Below, one piece after another: positions 53,103-63,600 of a stretch of DNA of 64,000 bases. Source of the stretch: Petunia secreta (Eukaryota; Streptophyta; Magnoliopsida; Solanales; Solanaceae). Within the stretch, counting starts at the first letter, position 1; every line of letters starts with the position of its first letter. The notes beneath the pieces are model-generated. The model was not told where the DNA came from, did no database searches, and saw only the letters and a list, made by a program, of their open reading frames with translations. A program made the position numbers and the translations under genes. The stretch is from positions 73,130,001-73,194,000 of the forward strand of contig JARKIP010000005.1 of NCBI GenBank assembly GCA_029990175.1, written 5' to 3'.

Positions 53103-55431
53103 TCAACCTCGTACCAAAGCAGGGCAGGTTGTCCTCTTATGGCCACTTCTCTTGCAGTTTGAACATCTATTTTGCCTCTTCCTTGAGAAAAAAGTTTCAC
53201 CAACTGAGGGAAAACGATTAATTCTCCTTCTACCCTTTTTGGGATCGACCATCGGCGGAAGAATTCTTCTATGAACTACCTCTGGAGGAACCATCCATTC
53301 TTGCTCCGGTGGCATTGGATAAACATTTTCTTCATACGCACACATGAGTCTGAAGCCTATAAAATGGACAAGTGTAATGGTACGCGCTAGCACCATATTC
53401 ATCTCCATACCTTATCCTCAACACTGCAAACGCATGCTTGCATGGTATCTTGTCCAGGTCAAACTCCCTGCATGTACACGTTCTGAAATGAAGATTGACA
53501 GTGTGGGATAGGCCATCTCCAACCACAGTGTACTTCGGTACTTCCACGCTCCCGCCTGCATGATAAGCAATCAATTTGTTTCCTTCAAGCATATTCTGAT
53601 TCAATTTTGTTTCAGCACTGGGCACCAAAATGGTGTTGTGTTTCTTCATCTCCTCACGCCTCTCATTGAACTTGTCAGTAAACCTGCGAGTAATAGCATT
53701 GCACAGTCCCAGGATGGGGTATTCTCTCTCGTCCTTGAACATTGCGTTGAGGGACTCGGAAAGGTTTGTCGTCATTACATCATACCTGTTTCCTGGAAAA
53801 AATGCTCTCGTCCACTTATGGAAGCCCACTTCATCCTTAAGACAAGCAGCTGCAGCAGGGCATTTTGACGCGAGCTGGTTAAAAGCATCGCTGAACACTT
53901 CAAAACGGTACGCCTTCGCAGCGGTGTAATAATCCTTCAAAAATGATCCACACTTGAACCTTACGCGCATGTTCTCAGCAAGGTGCTTGGTACAACAGCC
54001 ATGAGATGCTAAGGTATACACCCTTCTAATCCCATTTGCTATGGCCTTGGCGCGATCGGAAATTATGCACAGGTCCGGTGTATTGGGGACTACGTGAGCC
54101 AGCTGTTCAAAAAAGAATAGCCATGAGCTATCGCACTCCTTGTCTACCACACAGAAAGCCAATGGATAAATGTGGTTCTCCGTGTCCTGCGCGACAGCCG
54201 TCAATAAAACACCGCCGTAGGTGGACGATAAATGTGTCCCATCGACTGATATCACCTTCCTCATATATGTAAACCCTCTAACCCAAGCTCCGTAAGCTAC
54301 AAAAAAATACTTGAACCTCCCCTGTTCATCAACCCTTAACCCAGTCTTGCTGCCAGGATTTAGGCTTTCCAACACAAAACTGTACGCATCTAAAATTGCG
54401 TAACTGTGCTCCGGACTGCCCCTAACTAAAGCCTTTGCAATTTCTCTTCCTTTCCAGCACTTCCAATAACTTACCTTACTATTCAGTTGTTGATCCAAAG
54501 CGCTCTTGATATCTTTTGTCGTCAACCCTTTGCCTTCAATAAACCTGTTCTTGAAATATTCTCCGATGACATCCGCTGAAGCATGTGGATGATGGCTTGG
54601 TAGATGTTGCACCCCACATGTGTGCTCTTTAAAGTATTTGGTGATCACAAACCTGTTGGAATTAACATACTTCATGGCGCGCACCATCCACCTGCAGCGC
54701 GCTTCTACACATGCCACGACATACAGGGATTTAGTACTCTTCTTTGTTTTGAATGTGAATGGCTTCTTCATTGAACCCATCTTCAAAGCCACAACCAGGC
54801 TCTTCTTGGTATCGAAGGTTTTCCCAGTATGAAAACCTATGCAATCATCAACCACATCACCCAAGTTGCTGCCTTGAGTGGGAGCAGATTCGGCAACACA
54901 GTTGCTCCCATTTACAGCGGGTTCTCCAACCTCTGGATCTTCAATAACATTTTCTTCTTCACTATCCATATCACCAGAAGTTTCACCAACTCCAGCATCA
55001 CTGCCATGATCACCCGTACTCTCATTGAATAGTGGTGGTCGTGGTGGTCTTGCAGAATCAGCTGCACCATTAGTGGCAGCATTTGAGCCTGCTTGAGAGC
55101 TCTCGCCAACAAATATCTTTAAAATAGGCCTGCTACCATTATTTCCAACATCGAGCATATAGATATGCAAATCATTATCATTCCTTATAAAAGAAGGAGC
55201 CACCTTACCCCTCGTAGGAGCAGCACTAAAAACATAGCTAATTGAAACCTCGCTGCGATGGCACGTTAAGTTGCCGCGATCGATTAATTGGTCAATTAAC
55301 TGATCGTAGGTACATTCCAGATTTAATGCAATAGGGATTGTTGTCTTTGTCCTAGATTGCCAATTCCAGCATTTTGGGGTCTCAATCCATTCACCCATAA
55401 AGTCAGCACCTACTACTACGAAACCCCCCAT
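53103..55431 (-). CDS. mudrA-like: MuDR-type MULE transposase, probable late frameshift
   Basis: A 699-aa frame (55431-53332) starts MGGFVVVGADFMGEWIETPK. It holds an N-terminal PB1-like segment, an acidic linker, the MuDR DNA-binding domain (about 200-265: FDTKKSLVVALKMGS ... CRWMVRAMK ... FKEHTCGVQH), and the MULE DDE domain. There the catalytic residues lie in ISVDGTHLSSTYGGVLLTAV, CIISDRAKAIANGI and TTNLSESLNAMF. A SWIM zinc finger (CTCREFDLDKIPCKH) follows. The conserved continuation (AYEENVYPMPPEQEWMVPPE ... and a CX2CX4HX4C knuckle, CSNCKRSGHKRTTC) is in a different frame, 53350-53103. The switch falls at THVCV/MCAYEEN, so a small indel truncates the protein just after the SWIM finger. 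The core is otherwise complete. It would bind the termini and catalyse cut-and-paste in the nucleus. Confidence 0.9.
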
Positions 55432-56057
55432 CTACTTCAACGAAGTCGATGATCAACCGAATGTGGTCGATGGTTGATGAAATAATGCAGCAGGTCTGCA
55501 ACAATGGCGAACGAATAAAAAACAGCTTGAACTTCTTACCAGTTGAAGAAATGAAAGGATGTATGTGCAAAGACGGAAGCCCAGACCAATTCACCACAGA
55601 TTTCCATCCACATTACTCGCATCGAGACGTTACAGCCGCAACAAGAAATTTCAAGAAAAACGGGTTCCAAAAGATAAAACAGTTATAGATCGAGATGACG
55701 CAGTTCTTGATGGGAGAAATGGAGCAAAAAACGAAGCTCAAAAAGCCATTGTAGCCGCAGGTGGTTCTGGGCGGGAAAGCTTGGAGGGAAGAAGAAGGCA
55801 GCTGGGGGTCTAGGGATTTTGGTGGGAAGATTTAATTGTTTTTTTGCTATTTTAGGTAAATAATAATTGTTTATATAATAGACCAAAGTGTAGTTTTTGT
55901 AACTTGGGGGCTGGGGGTTTGAGACTAGAGAACTTGGATAAGATCATTAGTGTTAAATGGTCATTAAGCAATTAAAGGGTTATACACCCAATTTTTAAGA
56001 CTTGAGGGTTATTCCCTCTATTTCCTTCATTGCAGAGGTCTTTTAGCCAAGTCACCC
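55432..56057 (-). other. MULE right end: transposase upstream region and terminus
   Basis: Holds a GTCGATGATCAAC motif at 55445, a TATA-like TTATATAAAC near 55869-55879 (minus strand) and the terminal segment with GGCTAAAAGACC. Short frames across 55449-55813 are not recognised. Confidence 0.55.
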
Positions 56058-56066
56058 CAGTCTCCT
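56058..56066. other. MULE target site duplication, right (CAGTCTCCT)
   Basis: Nine bases identical to 46487-46495, directly outside the right terminus. Confidence 0.8.
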
Positions 56067-56241
56067 AGTACTATAACCTATTTTAGATTCCTTAATCTTT
56101 ACTTCCCTAATTTACTTTTCTTTCTTATTTTAGCTTACATTTGATTTAGTTTAATACTGTATTTCCTACTGCACTCAATCATCGCTGTAGTGGCAAGGAT
56201 TATCAGAAACTATCATAATTGCTACAGTAAGATGTTATATA
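56067..56241. other. Flank of the MULE
   Basis: AT-rich, nothing recognised. Confidence 0.4.
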
Positions 56242-56493
56242 CTCCCTCCGTCCCAAATTAGTTGTCCTTTTAGGAAAAATGGTGTGTCCCAAATTAGTTG
56301 TCGCTTTAGGATTTCAAGACAAAAATTGTTAGTCTTTTCCAACTATACCCTTAATAATTAAAAGAAATTCTCAATAAAATTTAATAGTCAAACATTAAAT
56401 ATGGGTAACATAGTAAAACACACACTCTATTTAATGATTTTCTTAATGGGCGTGAAGAAACTAAAGACGACAACTAATTTGGGACGGAGGGAG
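56242..56493. mobile_element. Stowaway MITE (252 bp)
   Basis: Termini CTCCCTCCGTCCCAAATTAG and its inverted copy ending CTAATTTGGGACGGAGGGAG, with TA on both sides. A second partial copy of the terminal motif (GTCCCAAATTAGTTGTC) lies just inside the left end. No coding capacity. Confidence 0.9.
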
Positions 56494-56495
56494 TA

Positions 56496-57237
56496 TATAG
56501 AGTAATTGCGCATGTGCCCCATACTTAAAATGATAAAAAAACTTCTTAAGTAAAAACAATGTGTTTTGAATTATAAAAGAGCTAGGACGTATTGTCGAAT
56601 ATGTTATGACCAATATCCGACTTTTCAGGACCAGCAATGGCTTGTGATTAAATATTAAGTAATTACTTGATAAAAGATTTCTAGATGCAATACCTTATGT
56701 ATAACTTTTTTAAGAACTAATGGCGTACATGCTCAAGTAGATGCACAAAAAATAATTATGTTAACTGTGGTTGATTAATTTATAATACAACCATCTGAAA
56801 CGTCCCTAGAAGAGCATAATAACCACAATTGAAAAATGATGTATCCGTACATATTCAAACACAGTAACAAAGAGATACTGCAATCATACTATGAAACATG
56901 AAAAAATAAAAAGGAAAATAAAGGTAACAAAAAGAAAATGAATGACATTACAATATCTGAATTGTTTAATAAGGTTAATTTAACTATGAAGGAAAAGATA
57001 AAAAAGACTTAGAATGGAACCACAAAAAGTTTATAAACTTAAGACGGTGTTTTCATGAATTTCTGAAATTTCCTTTTATCGTTTAATATATCGAAAAATT
57101 CATACACTGAGACGTAGCAAGGGAAACTATTGTATGTTAACTATACACGAAATTAGCAAAACATTCTTTGAGAGTAATAGGAAAAAAATTCAATTACCTG
57201 ATTTGTCACTTATAGAATGGCTTTGCATATATGGTAC
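56496..57237. other. No recognisable gene
   Basis: AT-rich intergenic DNA between two MITEs. No repeat or coding signal noticed. Confidence 0.4.
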
Positions 57238-57240
57238 TTA

Positions 57241-57787
57241 GGGGTCGTTCGGTTCGAGGTATTAACATTTAATACCCGCACAAAACTCAGTGTTAATTTA
57301 GCGCAGCGTTCGGTTGATTTTTGTGAAATTTTAATACCTGCATAAAATTAGTGCAACGTTTGGTTGCGTTTTTGTATATTCCGCATTATTAATACCCGCA
57401 TTATTAATGCGGGAATCTATGTATTATTTTATGTGGGGTAGAAGGTGGTATTAATAATGTGAGTATTAATAATGCAGGTATTAAAATTTAAAATGACAAA
57501 ATTAACCTTCATAATAATCAGGATATTTTAAAATTTTATTTAAGGAGTAAATAAATATTTTAAATAATAATATTTTTTGTTAATTTGTAATATATCAGTG
57601 ATTCAACAAATAATCCCTACGCTATAATATATGTGTGGCTAATACCCACATTATTAAACCGCACATAACTAATACCCGCATTACCAATACCCACATTATT
57701 AATACACACATTATTAATACCCACATTACTAATACCCGCATTAATAGTTAATACCCGCGTAAAACACAAGCCAAACCGAACGACCCC
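57241..57787. mobile_element. PIF/Harbinger (Tourist-like) MITE (547 bp)
   Basis: Perfect terminal inverted repeats GGGGTCGTTCGGTT / AACCGAACGACCCC and TTA duplications (57238-57240 and 57788-57790). The interior is dense in TAATACCCGCATTA words in both orientations, like the MITE at 26749-27290. No ORF. Confidence 0.88.
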
Positions 57788-57790
57788 TTA

Positions 57791-58622
57791 GTAAATAATA
57801 AGCCAAACTAAAAGAATAATGTGTTTTGATTTGGTGAAAAAAAGGAGTTTCGAGTTGATAATGATTTTGGATAAAGGACAATGGCTTATTTGTAGTCCAC
57901 TTTCTGATGCTTGAGCTTGAGCGTGATTTAAAAAATATATAAAGAATCATAAATAACTGATATAGTTGTAGACAAGTAAATTTTATTGGATTTAAATCCA
58001 TGAAATAATATGGCTATTTATTAAATTGAAGACATATTGGTCCAAATAAATGTTATGGGCTAATATAATTGGGCTAATTATTTAAATATAATAAAAGTCC
58101 AATCTTGAAAGGCTAGCCCAAATTAGCCTAAGGCCCAATGGATATAAGTTTTCCTAGAGGCCCAAAAATGTGCCACGTGGCAAGTGACGTGGCGCCAAGT
58201 CAAATAAAATAGCCAATTGGATCATGCCACACGTCAAATGATGTGGCAATCCAAGTCAAACCCCAAGACCAATGAAAATACGCCATGTGGACATGTGACA
58301 TGTTATGGCCAATCAAATACGGCCTAGTCACTGCTTAAATCTGATTGGCCGGTCCACGGGCCAAGGCCCGTCAGGGTTTCTTGGTGGCTACTCCACCCCA
58401 TATCATACTATTCTAAATGTGCCTATCACTTAAGCAAAATGTAAAAGACCTAAATGCCCCTGCAGCCTTAACAAATTACTAATACTAATACTGTTATTAT
58501 TTTAATAAAATAGAAAAAAAAATTACGCGCCTTTCCCTGTATTCCTGCTTCTCACCTGCCTAACTTTGGCCAACTCTTGAGCTGCCCATCTCTTCAGTAT
58601 CCAGAATTCATTCACCCTCATC
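57791..58622. other. Possible LTR relic and upstream sequence
   Basis: At 58020-58390 the sequence has the look of a plant LTR (runs of GGGCTAATATAATTGGGC, AGGCCCAATGG, GCCACGTGGC). The GCCACGTGGC palindrome at about 58171 and further CACGT/ACGTGG words are G-box-like. Paired ends were not found. The rest is AT-rich. Confidence 0.35.
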
Positions 58623-58865
58623 ATGTTTAGGCGATTCGTTGAATGTAGACGCCGATTCTCTGCGCCTTTTGGCCTTACATCTACTTTAATGATTCACGCT
58701 CATCAACAGCAAGGTCTGGACGGTTTCAATTTGATAGTCACTCTATATAAGTTGGATGGAACTGTTTTGGTTTATTCTCTGTATACTTACCAACAACTGC
58801 AGCAGCTAGGTACTATTGTTAGCATTGCACAATTTAATTGTCGATCGATTCTGTTGACATTTTGA
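58623..58865 (+). CDS. Hypothetical ORF or first exon (80 aa)
   Basis: ATG in fair context after a C/T-rich leader, reading MFRRFVECRRRFSAPFGLTS. The first 30 residues are arginine-rich and could be an organelle-targeting start. The rest is not recognised and the frame ends inside a tandem duplication. It may be exon 1 of a gene whose other exons I cannot see, or chance. Confidence 0.25.
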   Translation: MFRRFVECRRRFSAPFGLTSTLMIHAHQQQGLDGFNLIVTLYKLDGTVLVYSLYTYQQLQQLGTIVSIAQFNCRSILLTF

Positions 58866-59172
58866 GCAGTCATTGTGTATTCTAATTTGTTCCCTATTAT
58901 TTTTTCCTACAGCCTTATTGCCGTTGTTCATAAGGAATTGGGTACGAATCCGAAACCTTCGCTTTTGCTTTAGTACAATTGTTGCTTATATGTTAGCATT
59001 CCAGAATTTAACCGTCGATCGATTCTCTTGACATTTTGAGCACTCATTGAGTATTCTAATTTGTTCCTTTAAATTTTTTCCTACAGCCTTCTTGCCGTTC
59101 TTCATAAGGAATTGGGTATAAATCCGACACCTTTGCTTTTACTTTAGTACAATTGTTGCTTATACTAGCATG
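58842..59172. repeat. Tandem duplication, period about 171 bp
   Basis: GTCGATCGATTCTSTTGACATTTTGAGCA...CTTTAGTACAATTGTTGCTTATA occurs twice (from 58842 and 59013) with modest differences. Confidence 0.8.
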
Positions 59173-59232
59173 AACTTTGACATCTCCTCCTGTATTGCCA
59201 GCTAAAGTTGCCTTAGGCCCCAGGTTCTGTTT

Positions 59233-60610
59233 GTGTAGTCGTTTAGACAGCGTCGCAGCCTTAGTGATGCTGAAGTAGCATCGTAGATTATTTAAGCCGC
59301 TAATTCACCCTTTGGTGTCGTCGTTTAGACGACGTCGCAGTCTTTGTGCTGTTGAAGTAGTGCCGTAGGTTACTTGAGCCGCTAAACCCCTCCCCCCTCT
59401 CCCCCCCCCCCAAACTGTTCGCTCCCGTCTATAGACACAAAATAACCATGATTTCTGATGACATTTTGTGAAGCCACAGTGATCTTCCGTTTGCTCCTGA
59501 ATTTTTTCTGTAGCCTTCGTTGTGGTGTTCATCACGAATCGGGTATGAGATCAACTCCCTTACTTTTTGTTTAGCATAATTATTACTTATGTTCGCGTGT
59601 AGTTTGTCAAGTTAACCTCCAGAATGCTAACCCTGCTTGCCTTACTCAATTAGACGGCGTCGCATACTTACTATCGTCGAATTACCATCCTAGGCTACCA
59701 CAACCGCTAATTATGCTCACTGTACCCTGCTGTTTCATTGTGCCCCAATGCTGTGTTCATGTCCCCTTGCAAATTTGTCCCTTAACTTTCTTAGGTGTCG
59801 CAACCTTAGTGATGCTGAAGTAGCGTCGTAGATTGCTTAAGCCGCTAAATCACCCATTGGTGTCGCCGTTTAGACGACGTCGCAGCCTTTGTGCTGTTGA
59901 AGTAATGCCGTAGGTTACTTAATAAATGTGCAGGGTATTAAATAGCATACCAACAGTACCAAAATGCACCTGAAACATAGAAAACTGCTGCCATATCTGA
60001 AAATTTAGATTCTAACTCATAAATATCTCTAACACCAAGAAAGTTAAGCATCTGTTTTAATGTATGTTCTGTTGCACCAGCAGCAGTCATGCTCAATACT
60101 GGATGAAAACATAATGGAGATAGCAATATGTTATCATTACTAGAAGTTCCATTTTTTGAAGCCACTTTAAGAAGAATTTGACTAGCAACTTGTGCACAAG
60201 AATCAGTCTTCTCTTCCTTTCTTTTGGCCATATTGTCTTTGAAAACATAAAATTTCATGTTACACAACAGAACCATGATTTCTGTTGACATTTTGTGAAG
60301 CCAGTTTGCTCCTCAGTTTGCTCCTCAAATTTTACCGCAGCCTTCGTTGTGGCGTTCATCACGATTCGGGTATGAGATCAACGCACCTACTTTTTGTTTA
60401 GCATAATTATTACTTATGTTCGCATGTAGCTTGTCAAGTTAACCTCCAGAGTGCTAACCCTGTTTGCTTCACTCAAATAGACGACGTCGCATACTTACCA
60501 TCGTCGAACTACCATCCTAGGCTGCCGCAACCGCACATTATGCTCACTGTACCCTGTTGATTTAGTGTGCCCCAATGCTGAGTTTATGTCCCCTTGCAAC
60601 TTAGTTCCCT
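59233..60610. repeat. Segmental duplications enclosing a serpin exon
   Basis: Two sets of direct repeats. Set A: GTCGTTTAGAC..GTCGCAGCCTTAGTGATGCTG at 59239-59380 recurs at about 59795-59920. Set B: ACCATGATTTCTGATGACAT...CCCCAATGCTG at 59446-59755 recurs at about 60272-60580, 826 bp away. GTCGCAG and GACGACGTCGCAG words recur at least six times. The serpin fragment at 59971-60231 lies between the B copies. Confidence 0.75.
59971..60231 (-). pseudogene. Serpin first exon fragment
   Basis: From an ATG at 60231 the frame reads MAKRKEEKTDSCAQVASQIL then NDNILLSPLCFHPVLSMTAA, GATEHTLKQMLNFLGVRDIY and ELESKFSDMA. It ends at a good donor (TTTCAG|GTGCAT). This is the N-terminal helix region of a plant serpin (N.(L/V)(L/F)SPLS.H..L....AGA...T..Q...FL). 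Residues for the inhibitory reactive loop would be hundreds of codons away and no such exon was found on either side. The piece looks captured or left over. No protease-inhibitor function is expected from it. Confidence 0.75.
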
Positions 60611-63600
60611 AAATTCCTTACCTTACAGCCTTTTTTCAGTTCTTCATAAGGAATTGTAGATGAATTGGACACCTTCGCCTTTGCTTCAAGTCACATGAAC
60701 TAGGTAACTTAAGCCGCTAATTCGCCCTAATTTGTTCGCTGCCCTCTGTAGGCACAGTAGGGCTGTGAATCCTGAAAACGTTTTGCGATGCGACTGTAGC
60801 ATCGACTATTGATTTGCTTATGCCCCCTATCCTGTTTGCTTTCATAGATTAGACGGCGTCGCAGCCTTACTATCAGTCAATTAACATCCTTGGATACCCA
60901 AGCCACAAATTATGGGAGTTATGGGAGTTAGAGATTAGTTAGTTATTGCACAACAGTAAGATAGTACTGAGTAAGTGCAGTAGATCAAGTTGAGGCTGAT
61001 AACACATCAATAAAGCAAAGAACCAAGAGGAGTAACAGAGTTGAAGCCACCAAATTCTGTTCTTGATAAAGTGATCAAACTGGAAGAAAGATTAATTATT
61101 TAAAATTTCTAGAAAATACTTTGGTTGTGAGCTATATCAATTCTGAGTGTTTATAGTCTTTAAATATGAAGTTGTCTCTGATTGTACTAAGAGCAACTTT
61201 AGTTGGCACAACTTATGTTATTTCAGCTACTTTCTATTTGTTGTTGAATTTAATTTGTTCATTTATAAACCATTTGTTGTGTTCCTTTACTTTTTTTCTT
61301 ACAAAGCACCAAAAATACAATATTACATTCAATCCAAATCTGCAACAATGCATTATATTCTATACTACATTGAATTAAATAAATTAATGTCAATAACCCA
61401 TTATCAATATCAAGAATACATCAACATATTGCTATAATATCCATCAAATTCATGTTGTACTTTAAGACTTCATAGTTTTAGTTACTCATCACACCATAGA
61501 TTATTGATTGAGTTTTGCCCATATGTTAAGAGAATTGGTCATAGATTCTAATAGAAAATTTCCAGTACTTGAGTTCCACATGGGACAGCCATGCTTAGTG
61601 ATACAGCGATCCTATCTTCATAAACCTTGAAAGAGGAACTTACCTCTGCACTATATTTTCCACAGAACCTAAACGAACACATTGATTGGTTATACAGTTC
61701 AATATTGCTTAGAAGATCTCAGAAAGTGGTCGACCTCTTAGACCATATTAATGAGACGTTCCACTAAAAAACCGTATTCCAAGACTCCATAGACCATAGT
61801 CCATCAAAGGTAAGAGAGAAGAACTCTATAAATCATCCCAAAGTGTGGCTACTGTTAAAGTCGACTGTAAATTTTAGCTTCTGTTGTGTTCTATCTGTCT
61901 GTTTCTGATTTTTATGTCTCTTTCTGCAAAATTTAACTCCCTTCATGTCTGGATTTTGGTGAGTTCAATCTGTCTGTGTTGGTATTTAAGCTAATTGTTG
62001 CTAAAAGCTTCATTTGAGTTCAAACTGTTATGTTTCCTCAAACTCTTTATATTAGCTTTTACTACGCACAATCTTTCTATTTTGTAAGGTAGAGAACAAA
62101 GTTTCCCTGTTTTGTATGTGTTTTTTTCCTTTGAGGCTTGAAATATATTTATAATACGAGCATCCAATTCGATGAAATAAAGTCCCAATTTCTTTGATCC
62201 CCGTTTTGCGTAATCAGAAGAATTAATCTCTACCAACTGAAATTCACGTGATTTGATTTCTATAAAGAAGTAGAATAACATTGTATACTAAAGCGAATTC
62301 AAGACCTAGAGCCAGTGGGTTCAAAATGAGCGTGATCTTATTATATGTATACATTTTAAATTTTTTTCTGCATATTTATACACTTCGAGTTGAAAGTAAT
62401 GGATTGAGTTGAGCCTGTATAGTCTACCCTACATGCCGCTGAATGTAAACATACATGTTACCATGTACTTTTTTTTCTTCACCTGACTAGAAATTCAAGA
62501 ACTTACAATCTTTGGATTGAGGAGTTTGTTGTTGCAAAAAATTCAAAACTTACTTGAAAAAAACTTGAATTACTTGAGAAACCACTGGAACAATAAAGAT
62601 TGAACAGATTTTTTTATATAGGATTATGTTTTTCTTTAAGCTTGTGAACTATGTAGAGCTCAATCTCTGAGAGATATACTATTGAGACATGATCACTTAC
62701 ATCACCAGAGCATAAAAGATTTTAAGTGCATGCTCAGATAAAGATTTTGAAATTCCAACTGGCTGCCACTAGGTTCACTATTTCATCACAACATAGAATA
62801 GTTGTACATTTGCTTGAGAATGAGAAAGCAATTAGTTGTGACATACCTTTAGTTAACAGATACAAAACTTTGACCAACTTAGAGGGAGAAAAGTCCAAGT
62901 AGCTTAGTGATAACTTAGGAACTTGCATAGTGGATTTGTAAGTAATAAAACCAATGAGTGTTAGGTCATCTTTCAGGACAGTTAGACAGCAGAGGGTTGA
63001 TATGTATTGCCAGTTTGCTAGGTAGCTAGGAAGTAAATATACTTCTCCATCAATCCCTTTTTCTTTTTAAACTATACGATATTCGGTACCCATTGATTCA
63101 AATAATCTAGAATCGTGACGTGTGCTCAGTTAACTTAAAAATATTAAGAAGCCAACTCACATACAGAAAGCTTTAGAAAATCAAGAGCTTCATCAATACC
63201 TTATTTTTATAGAATTGGTTTTGTATCCATAATGGATTAGAGAAATTGGTTAATTACCTCTTCTATTTATGTTGTTCCACATTGTTGATTATATAATTTG
63301 CCTACTCTTGCTGTTGGTGTTACTTTTTCTTCATCACCATTAAGAAGGGTAAGACTTTTTCCTTTTCTTATTCCTTCTCGGAAAAGGAAGGATACTTTTC
63401 ATGAATGTTTTTTATCTTTCTTGGCATAACTGCAACTTATTGTTATTACTATTCAATTTAGATCCTTTAGGCACAAATTGAATTATTTTTACTGAAATTT
63501 TTGAAATTCCTTATAAACAGCTCATCATTTATTTAACATGCTTGGTGGATTGATAGGCACAAAGTAATCTCTGGGACAATTGAGCTGAAGAGATGCCCCA

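Larger units (their letters stand above)
46496..56057 (-). mobile_element. Complete Mutator-like element (MULE), 9.56 kb, four gene units
   Basis: Ends: left GAGAAGAATTAGCTAAAAGACC, right (reverse) GGGTGACTTGGCTAAAAGACC; they share most bases of the outer 25 and the core GCTAAAAGACC. Each side carries the 9-bp duplication CAGTCTCCT, the length characteristic of Mutator. Inside are a DUF1985 gene (plus strand, left), a zf-GRF gene, an 86-aa gene and a MuDR transposase (all minus). The terminal repeats are short and diverged, typical of non-TIR-like MULEs. Orientation is given by the transposase. Confidence 0.85.
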
